64,000 nucleotides of DNA, taken from positions 212,777 to 276,776 of the forward strand of contig CANXME010002652.1 of the NCBI GenBank assembly GCA_948144175.1. Direction: 5' to 3'. Position 1 is the first letter of the stretch, and every line of letters begins with the position of its first letter. This DNA is from Closterium sp. NIES-65. Its lineage: Eukaryota > Streptophyta > Zygnematophyceae > Desmidiales > Closteriaceae. The position numbers were made by a program, and so were the translations under genes. Below, piece by piece: positions 56,043 to 64,000 of this stretch. A model generated the notes under the pieces. It had not been told where the DNA came from. It did no database searches and saw nothing but the letters and a program-made list of their open reading frames with translations.

Positions 56043-57274
56043 CTGTTTCATTGCCACCGTCCGTGCTTCTGTGTCTTCTACAGGTACATCGTTTGCAGCC
56101 ATAGCCTCGACAAGCTCCATGGTCAAGCACCGGCGGTGATTGACGCCTCCGCATTCCGCTTGTTAGACCCACGGTACGGCCGTTTGACGAGGGGCGATGT
56201 GTACGTGCTCGTAGAGGTCGGTGCAGTAATGTACTGAACGCCTCCACGACGAATGTCGTCTGACACGTGCAGCATGGCGTGCACCTTTGGAAATGTTGAA
56301 TTCAGAGCTCTGCTCCTCCCCAAAATGCTCCATCAACTGTGGTACAAGTCCTGCACGTGAGATACCATGGCATGACGTCCACACATTGTGGCTGTTTAGT
56401 ATCACGCCTAATCAATTATGGAAAACAGTTTCCTGCATGGTGCCCACAGAACGGGATTTGCCCCAAACTTGGTAGGACCCATACGGTCACACTGCGACGA
56501 CATACACAAATAGCACGAAACCCTCAACAATATTCCCTATCCTACACTCACCTTCGAGTCATATTGTCGAGGTCAGTAAGCGTGCCCTCCGTATGATATG
56601 CGCGGTGCCATGCACTCGCGTGCCACTGACAGAACAAACTCCACCGTCTTCACGATCTTCGCGCTGACCTTTTGCCGCATTAGAAGCACGGGGAGTACCT
56701 GCATGACTGCTTGATGTTGGAACGCATAGAAGGTGCTGTTACCACTGAAGTAACCGTCTGTGCGCGCTGGTATTCTAAAGAAAGATTGTCGACTGTATGC
56801 GGTAATCTGTGCTAGATCGCTGTCCATTCTCGACAGTATCTCGTTTGACAATTTCTGTTTAAGACATCCTAGAATGTGCTTGTAGACTGCCAGACTACTC
56901 ATGTGCATGAGATCCACCATCAAAGCTCGATATGGATGGCCAAACTCCTCATCCCTAAAACGAAACCCCCACAACGTGCACTCGACACCATGTGTGCTAT
57001 GCTCAATCTCCAAATCCGACCGTCTAGTTTTCGACGCCGCGCTGTTTATTTCATTCAGAATTCTTTTCTGTCCCTCCTCGGTTCTGTACTGCAATGTCAG
57101 TGACATATCGTTGAGCTTGTCATTTGGCACTGTACACTTCGGACAGGGGAAAGCAGTTTGATGCCGGTTTTCGTCCCTGCGACCTTACACTGCTCGGGGT
57201 AGTCGCCAACGTAGGCGTAGGTAACTGGGAATACCCACCGATCGATCCCGTAAGGATCCTTCATCCTCTCGCCC

Positions 57275-58394
57275 CTGCCCCAAAAACATGTCGCAACAGG
57301 GTGTGTTAGGACAGAGCACGGGAGGGCAGGGGAGGGGAGGGCAGGGGAGGGCAGAGAAGGGGAGGGCGGGAGTAGGAGAGGGCAGCACACGGGAGGGCAG
57401 AGCAGGGGAGGGCAGCACACAGGAGGGCAGAGCATGGGGAGGGAAGCGCAGGGATGGACAGAGCAGGGAGGACAAAGAACATGAAGACTTAGTATGGGAG
57501 GGCAAGGGGAGGGCAGAGTAGGTCGGGGCAGCACACGGGAGGGCAGATCAGGGGAGGGCAGACCAGGGGAGGGCAGAGCAGGACAGTGCAGCACATGGAA
57601 GGGCAAGGCACTGGAGGGCAGACCATGGGAGGGCACAGCAGTGGAGGGCAGAGCAGGGAGGGCAGAGCAGGGAGGGCAGAGCAGGGAGGGCAGAGCACGG
57701 AGGGCAGGGCACGGAGAGCAGAGGAGGGAGGGCAGAGGAGGGCAGGGCAGAGCAGGGAGGGCAGAGCAGGGGAGGGCAGAGCAGGGGAGGGCAGAGCAGG
57801 GGAGGGCATAGCAGGGGAGGGCATAGCAGGGATAGCACAGCACAATAAGACAGAGCACGGGAGGGCAGGGGAGGGCGGGGGCAGAGCAGGAGAGGGCAGG
57901 ACATGGGAGGGGAACGCACGGGAGGCAAATCAGGGGAGGGCAGAGCAGGAGGGGGGGGTGCATGGGAGGGCAGATAGGGGAGGACAGAGCATAGGAGGGC
58001 ACAGCAGGGAGAGCATAGCACACTAACACAGAGCTCGGAGGGCAGAGGAGGGCACAGAAGGGGGGGGGGCCTGAGCAGGATAGGGCAGCTTACAGGAGAG
58101 CAAAGCACGGGAGGACAGATCAGTGGGGTGCAGAGCAGGGGAGGGTAGAACACAGTGATGGTAGAGCATGGGATGGCAGAGCAGAGGAGGGCAGAGCAGG
58201 GAGGGCAAAGACAGTAAGATAGAGCACGGAAGGGACATGGGTCGCCAGATATCGGAAGGGGAGGTATAGCGAAGAAAGGCAGAGCAGGGAGCGGAGTAGG
58301 AGAGCGCAGACTATGCGCCACAATAGCTGGGAATCGGTTTGCTAGTGAGAGGCAGGGACAACTCCAACACGACCACAAATCCACATACACTCAC
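57275..58394 (-). repeat. Minisatellite-filled intron B of the transposase
   Basis: 1120 bp, donor GTGAGTGTATG at 58394, acceptor GGGGCAG ending at 57275, preceded by GCGACATGTTTTT as in intron A. The body is almost entirely a 14-bp type repeat (plus strand GGGAGGGCAGAGCA and variants). Long Pro/Leu/Ser/Cys-rich open frames across it are artefacts. Confidence 0.8.
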
Positions 58395-59412
58395 GTTTTC
58401 TCTATCTTCTTCTGTTCCTCCAGTATGAGACGCAGCGCCTCGTGAAACACCTCATGCCGCCTTCGCGCATCATCCGCCTTCGAGAACGTTGATTGTCGAT
58501 TACGGGCACAAAGCACATAGTCGGTGGCCGCGCGATCTCCAACGGTTGGCCGATGAAATGTTCGCGAGCGATATGTACACGGGCCATCCCACGACACCAC
58601 CATCGGTCCGTAATCGTTGTTTCGTCAGAGTAGATAATCACGGCTGCAACCACCCCTTCTTTTCCAAGCTTCCGATGTACAGATTGCCACCACGTTCCTG
58701 TTTCTGGCCCCTTGTATATTATACGGCGACGTGGGCGTTCAAGATCCGGCTTAACCACAAATCCATCCGCATTCGCAGGATTTTGGTACAATCCTCGTAC
58801 ACACGACATTGATGGCCGCACATACAGGTTCACTGCCTTCAAATCTCCAGGTTTTCTCAAATCTATTTTCTCGAACTCTGACAATCTACCTCCGTTGTTC
58901 TTGCCTTCTCGTAACGGTCAAAATCCGCAAGGGACCTCAGATTCACTCTCTGCGGGTTCTCAACGGCCTGCACCACGACGTCAATGAGCTCTTTCGTGTC
59001 CTCTCTTGAAAAGTCCAGCACCACCCAGCAGGCAGTTTTGCATAACTTGAACATGCGGAAGTCCAAATCCACCTGCGTTGCGTTGGCCCGTGGCGAGAAA
59101 GTCGTACCCTGTTGTATCTTCGTTAGGTTGCGCGCTGTCAGGATGTGGCAGAGGTCTGCTTTCACGATCCTCTCGTGCTGCAGCTCTTCGTTTCCGGCTG
59201 CGGTTCTCCAATGCAAGACCTGCCTCCATAATCTGGTTCCTGTACTCTGCAGTGCTGGTGTCAGTCGCACCTACACCCCATGTTGATGAAACACCAGGAG
59301 GACCAAATTCATGCTTGCCCGAACGAGCATGCAAGGCCTTCTCAACGCGGGTTCTGAAGGTGGCGTTACAGCGCTTATGGTCACATTTGTACGTCCCCCG
59401 CAGAGAAGCCAT

Positions 59413-60744
59413 TCGAGCTGTGGTACAAAAATCTCTTCATAAAGAGTACAGATACGGAAAGTTCATATCCCCAACCCCTAGAGGTCACAAACTGGGCCGA
59501 CAAACAAAATTGACAGCTGCAGTGAAGATGGCGTAGAAGCAGAAAAACAGCGGCCAACCAAGCAGGTAGAATACCCTCAAACGGTGATGCAGGTGGTGTT
59601 GCTGCAGAATGTCGAGATCCTGAAATCATGTAAAAAATGATCATTCTGTTAGTCCACGGAAATATAAATAAATAAGAACTGAAATATGAACAAAAATTCA
59701 TCTGCCATTCTTCTTGTACGGGAACTATAAACCGTTGTTTCCCTAGACACAGACAATGGGAGGTAATCCAAACGAATGCGGCTGTAAAAACACATGGAAA
59801 ACTGCTCTGCGACTATCTGGCAATGCGAATAAGTGAATGCTGTTTAAATTACTGATAAATATCAGGGGAAAAGGCCGTCCTTAAGAACTATCGGGGTCAC
59901 GAGACAGTCCCGAACCGGAAACGCCCAGCCATGGTTGCGACTCCGCTGAAAATGTTGTTCTTCAGCGTCGAAGGTGAAATCGCGGGGGATGTGGTTTAGT
60001 GATAAAAAACATACCTACACCGCGGTAACCAGTCGAAGTAGCTACTTGGTATTTGGTATGATGTGGAAACTTGCACGAAAACAATGCCCTAAAGCTGAAG
60101 TAATGCCTTCCTGTCTATGTACTTGAAAAAAAAAGTGCCTGACTACCGTCTCTCAGACTACGCCTAGGAGAACGACGACGAGCATAGAAGGCAGAATGGT
60201 CCTAGGGTGATTCCGCAAAAATGACGAGCAAGGTATGACCCCTGAACGATGGGTCAAGTTTCCCATGCCCAAAGGGCCAGAGGTCCACTCACCTCGACTC
60301 TGACCAGGCTCACCGGCCTGACGTGATCATCCAGCTGGCACGGTGTTGACATCTATCCCCATACCTAAACTAGCCAATCCGAAAGCCGCGGAATGCCAGG
60401 ACGACTTGTCGCCCTAAAAACAGGCTCGATTCTGAAATGTTGATAAACAATTGAGTTGTTTGTCGTACTAAACTAGCATCGTCAAAATACCCTTCACTGT
60501 ATGGAATATCGATTGAAGTCTACGAATAAAAAATTTAACGTCTCACTGTGACAGTAAGATTTATTGCGTATAAAGATCATTTTTGTCTCCTATAAAGCAC
60601 ATTCACCATATATAAATACATCATAGTATCAGCAACGAATCAGAATTCAACAAAACATTATCAGCAAATCATTCTACCTGTGGTGAAATAACATTATACA
60701 CCACACTATGTAAATCCTCGACAGATGTAACTAGTAACAACAAA
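59413..60744. other. AT-rich intergenic stretch
   Basis: No coding region, repeat array or RNA gene recognised. Confidence 0.5.
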
Positions 60745-60935
60745 ATGAACAGTTGCTGCTGCACAGTGAAAACACCTAGTTTTCGGTCGGATGCGCAAGT
60801 CTCAACTCCGAAAGGGTGTTTCCAAACACATGCGCACCACTTCCGATCTCATCCCAACACGTCAGCAACATTCGCATACCACACCACGGAAATTTGCTCG
60901 CATGTTTCCCAACCCCTCGACATCCCCACAACATT

Positions 60936-61177
60936 ATGGCGACACTTTTTCCACTAGCCCTTGTTTTGCGACGCCGCAATCCAAGCGCCTCAAACTCCGC
61001 TCCAACGGTCGACTTGTCATCGGCCGTTGATTGTATCTTAAGGTTTGCAACCGCTGCCTCTGAAGAATCTTCTGGCGTGGAAGCGTTATTAGCATCGCAT
61101 CTGATCGCAACGATCCGGTCAGGGGCTCGAACCCTGACTAAGGCTTTCCAGTGGTTCAATGTGCGGAATCCGAGCAG
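60936..61177 (+). CDS. Possible first exon of a hypothetical gene
   Basis: ATG at 60936 opens MATLFPLALVLRRRNPSASN, a basic Ser/Ala-rich start that could be an organelle presequence, then a helical stretch (SSAVDCILRFATAASEESS, RTLTKAFQWFNVRNPSR) ending at a GT donor (AG|GTACGG). The open frame runs on to 61454 but the remainder falls in the 282-bp duplicated repeat. An opposite-strand frame of similar length exists, so this is weak. Confidence 0.3.
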
Positions 61178-61264
61178 GTACGGGCTCGACCATGACGGAA
61201 AAGCAGATCTGAATGGATTCATGTGGGTCTTATTAAGAGATTTGCAAGGACGAACACGGATCTG

Positions 61265-61546
61265 CGCGTCGCGTCGAAACGAAATCAGCCTAGGAAGCTT
61301 CGGAATTCTCGGATGTGCTTTGGGCAGCTTAGATGTCAGCTTCGCAACTCCCCCCATTGGCGAGCGGCTTGGTTTTCAGGCTCCGCTGCACATTTCTGCT
61401 TCGGGAGCTGTGAGGGAGGCCAGGAACCAGGCGCTGGTGACCCATTGGCTGTAGGTATTGACCCAATCTGCAATGTTGGCGCGGAAAAAACTGTAATATT
61501 AGAGCATAGTGTGTAGACACTCTTTGTGGAATTGTTACGTTCCATA
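61265..61546. repeat. 282-bp direct repeat, left copy
   Basis: Matches 62612-62894 with about 5% differences from CGCGTCGCGTCGAAACG to TTACGTTCCATA. The two copies flank the LINE fragment exactly. Confidence 0.95.
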
Positions 61547-62611
61547 GGGTTTCGGCGGTTCCGGCTCACTCAGATCTCACATTCACTGCGGCGGAGTGGG
61601 GCATTGCTGCTGCTATACAGCTCGGGCTCCCAATTCAGCAGCTGCAGGTGGCGGGGAGGTGTGTTTTGTGGCACAGCATATGTTGACCCAGCAGACCCGC
61701 ATCATGCCCTGAGATGCAAGCACCAGCATGGTCCATCTCGGGTACATGATGAGGTGAAGTTTGCGGTGGCAAAGATCTCTAAGGCGACTGGGGTGGTGGT
61801 GACAATGGAGGATAGTGTGGTGCTGCAGGGGAAGCGGTTGATGTGGCGGTGCGACGACCAATGGCTGGAGAGGCTCACGCCCTGGAGATCAGCGTCGCGG
61901 ACCCGCTATCGCTGTCTCCATCTTTGCTAGGATAGTGCGGGCGTCAAATAGGCGTGGCGGCAAGAGAATGGGAGCGTTGTAAAACGAGCGATTACGCGTC
62001 TCTGCTTGCACGCAACCGGGGTGTGCAGTTCACTCCTCTGATAGTGGAGACGTGGGGGTGTCTCGGCGGTCGCTTTCGGAGGTGGCTTCGTCAGGAGGGA
62101 GATGCGCACGTGGGGCTAGCTGTGTCGCGGGGGGCTTGTCGGGAGGACGACACAGTGTTTTTCGGCTTATCTTCTAGGGTCACTGAAGGCGCTCATCGGG
62201 GTGGCGTTGCAACGTGCGCAAGCCCGTGTCATCCTGCTTCGAGCGGCGTCTTCTATGGGGAAGATTAACGTTGACTTGGTGGACCGGGAGTGGGACGATG
62301 GCGATGCGGAAGGTGGGGCTCTCTGGGTGGAGGCCCCGTACATGGTGGATTCGCTGTTGTGATTGGGGGGGGGGGGGGGAATGGGGTGTGGGATGGGATG
62401 TCTTGACAGGGTGTCTTGACTGGGCGTTTTGATTGGGTATCTTGAGGGGGGGTTTTATGTGTGTTGCATTTGGGTTCTTCTTGGCGGTTTCACTTTCCTT
62501 CTCCATTTCTCTTTTCTTTTCTTTTCTTCTTCATTATTACAATAACTTGAGAGAAAAAAAATAAAGAACTAAAAAAAAAAAAAAAAACCGAGTGGGAAAA
62601 CATACTTTCGA
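61547..62611 (+). mobile_element. 3' end of a non-LTR retrotransposon (LINE)
   Basis: Frames in succession give the conserved LINE C-terminus: DPHHALRCKHQHGPSRVHDE (61690-61750), VAVRRPMAGEAHALEISVAD, AREWERCKTSDYASLLARNR with FTPLIVETWGCLGGRF (61955-62080) and SLKALIGVALQRAQARVILL (about 62180-62240). AATAAA is at 62560-62565 and an A-run of about 17 at 62571-62587. Frame changes and stops show decay. The RT itself is absent (5' truncation, usual for LINEs). Confidence 0.75.
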
Positions 62612-62894
62612 CGCGTCGCGTCGAAACGAAATCAGCCCACGAAGCTTCGGAATTCTCGGTTGTGCTTTGGGCAGCTTAGATGTCAGCTTCGCAACTCCCC
62701 CCATTGGCCGAGCGGCTTGGTTTTTAGGCTCCGCTGCACATTTCAGCTTCAGGAGCTGTGAGGGAGGCCAGGAACCAGGCGCTGGTGACCCATTGGCTGT
62801 AGGTATCGACCCAATTTGCTGTGTTGGCGCGAAAAAAACTGTAATATTAGAGCATAGTGTGTAGACACTCTTTGTGGAATTGTTACGTTCCATA
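62612..62894. repeat. 282-bp direct repeat, right copy
   Basis: See left copy at 61265-61546. It starts about 24 bases after the poly-A tract of the LINE. Confidence 0.95.
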
Positions 62895-63140
62895 TGTAAG
62901 AAATTTTTATGAAGTGCCACATGAGTTATTGTGTTAAGTATTTATCTGCTCCATTCGTAATATATCGGGCTCTTGATTGGTAAAAAAATATATTAAATTG
63001 AGTGTGCAAAGCTTTGTATCTGTTTTACTACCACTCCATATTAATTAGAATCTACCTAATCAACGCCTTTTATAGGGTTCTTAGTCATTTTTGTCCTTCA
63101 CATTCTACAACCGAGAGCAATTATAGCATAGCACCATTGT

Positions 63141-63377
63141 CTACAATGCAACATAGCGATTGAGAATGAAGGTTGACCGATCCCGGTATGATCGCACAAT
63201 ATGGACGGAGCGCAAAATGGACCGTGCGTCAATTACATAGTGTCGGAGATGCACATCCCTCAGTTTGAGCTTCTCGCAAGAAGTCTTCTCGTCCACCTCA
63301 CCCGTCTCATACAAACGCACGTACGCCAGCGCTGTGGGCTCACCATCCTCTCGTCGCGTGCTTATGTGGAAAAGCAT
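63141..63377 (-). pseudogene. Plavaka-like transposase C-terminal fragment, copy C
   Basis: Reading minus: TALAYVRLYETGEVDE, then LRHYVIDARSILRSVHIVRSY and FILNRYVAL before the stop. It parallels VAFVRYYKLLPP, GVVHVESLLRVLHVVPFV at the end of copy B. Only the last exon is seen; 63460-63600 upstream gave no convincing exon. Confidence 0.5.
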
Positions 63378-63664
63378 GAGCAGATCTGCATATGTTGTGA
63401 TGTTCTCCTGCTTCCCGAATGGGTCTGTAACGGTCTAAAGTATGGCAACACGTGAAAATGCGGGTGACCCATGGAAGCTCGGTGTTGCGCGAACGTAGTG
63501 CGCCTCCTTCTCTCCGCTTGCTGGAATGGCAAGAGCCGAATGGACCTGGAAGGAAGAGATGCACAACCCCTCTTAAGGAATGGAATGACACATGTGCATG
63601 GCATCAATCATGGTTGAACATACACGCATTTTGTACAACCATGGCAGACACGCACTCTGTACAA

Positions 63665-64000
63665 GCAGCACACAGACACACACATACACACACACACACA
63701 TACACACACATACACACATACACACACACACATCCACACACATACACACATACACATGCACACATACACAAACTTTATACAATCAGCACCAACAGACACA
63801 CATTGTGCAACTTGCCCACACACACATTATTATTCATCCAGCACACACACACACACACTACACAACCCACACACACACACATCCACGCCGATCTCACTCT
63901 AAACCAGCACACACGCACAGTACGTACAAGCAACTACACACACACAGTCTGAACAACCGCACATACACACACAATCTTTGTATACAACTAGCACACACCC
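63665..64000. repeat. CA/TACA microsatellite
   Basis: Imperfect (CA)n and (ACACAT)n runs, continuing to the window edge. The Cys/Val-rich open frames on the minus strand come from the repeat. Confidence 0.9.

Larger units (their letters stand above)
54764..59412 (-). pseudogene. Plavaka/KDZ-like transposase, copy B, near full length
   Basis: Four exon blocks on the minus strand. 59412-58395: ATG, C2H2-like finger (YKCDHKRCNATF...HARSGKH), then FEKIDLRKPGDLKAVNLYV, QNPANADGFVVKP, GTWWQSVHRKLGKEGVVA, the acidic IIYSDETTITD and ARPPTMCFVPV. 57274-56564: FPVTYAYVGDYPEQCKVAG, FPCPKC and NDKLNDMS, GFRFRDEEFGHPYRALMVDL, QHQAVMQVLPVLL. About 56360-56043: FPKVHAMLHVSDDIRRGG, KRPYRGSNKRNAEA. 55420-54764: KYTDKQSALLKSYVDAM, VAFVRYYKLLPP, LMVWWPGQRGYGVV, VESLLRVLHVVPFV, stop. 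This order matches Plavaka-type transposases, related to CACTA and KDZ families. At least five 1-base shifts (about 59190, 58870, 58490, 57162, 56590, 56300) mark it as a pseudogene or low-quality sequence. Terminal repeats were not found. Confidence 0.7.

Noticed and set aside
57097..58390. Pro/Leu/Cys-rich ORFs of up to 310 residues, minus strand
   Set aside because: They translate the intron B minisatellite. Only the last part (57097-57274) is coding sequence of the transposase.
60776..61357. 193-residue minus-strand ORF
   Set aside because: Opposite the plus-strand candidate exon and partly inside the 282-bp repeat; no motif.
63573..63823. Cys/Val-rich small secreted protein on the minus strand
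   Set aside because: Product of the CA/TG microsatellite.

Overview
The window reads as nuclear DNA of a streptophyte-type eukaryote, most likely a charophyte green alga. The reasons are genes split by GT-AG introns, an mTERF-like organelle gene, an EGF-like/LysM secreted protein, and a dense load of Ty1/copia retrotransposons with very GC-rich, Gly/Pro-rich polyproteins. The style of the copia Gag and linker repeats resembles what I associate with zygnematophyte algae such as Closterium. That taxonomic guess is inference only.

Layout, left to right. 1-1478: a decayed transposase with Plavaka/KDZ-like motifs (minus strand), its introns filled with purine-rich repeats. 1503-2105: minisatellite built from 189-bp higher-order units. 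2106-4263: multi-exon EGF-EGF-LysM-LysM gene (plus). 5454-6300: solo LTR and hairpins. 6321-21076: copia element Cop-2 (minus, TSD ATCAA) split by a complete second copia element, Cop-1 (7088-14525, minus, TSD ACGAC). 21077-23650: no gene seen. 23690-28697: degenerate copia Cop-6 (minus), interrupted by the 1.47-kb non-autonomous Cop-3 (26654-28122). 28698-34393: Cop-5, a copia element that has lost its reverse-transcriptase core. 34537-36184: hAT-like transposase relic. 38415-40454: mTERF-like gene. 41215-43125: seven-exon gene of unknown function. 43437-49918: Cop-7, a young copia element with 876-bp LTRs (about 99% identical, TSD CTGTG). 51341-52120: 180-bp satellite-like array. 52122-54352: LTR-in-LTR nest followed by deleted copia Cop-4 (plus). 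54764-59412: the best-preserved Plavaka-like transposase (minus), with introns that resemble one another. 60936-61177: weak gene candidate. 61547-62611: 3' end of a non-LTR retrotransposon between 282-bp direct repeats. 63141-63377: third Plavaka-like fragment. 63660-64000: CA-type microsatellite.

Few genes here look like host genes with a cellular role: the LysM protein, the mTERF protein and possibly the unknown seven-exon gene. The rest is a record of repeated insertion: short-LTR copia families that share LTR cores, a shared 3' tail and a stem-loop next to the primer-binding site, plus DNA transposons of two types. All domain calls come from reading motifs by eye; LTR identities are hand counts.
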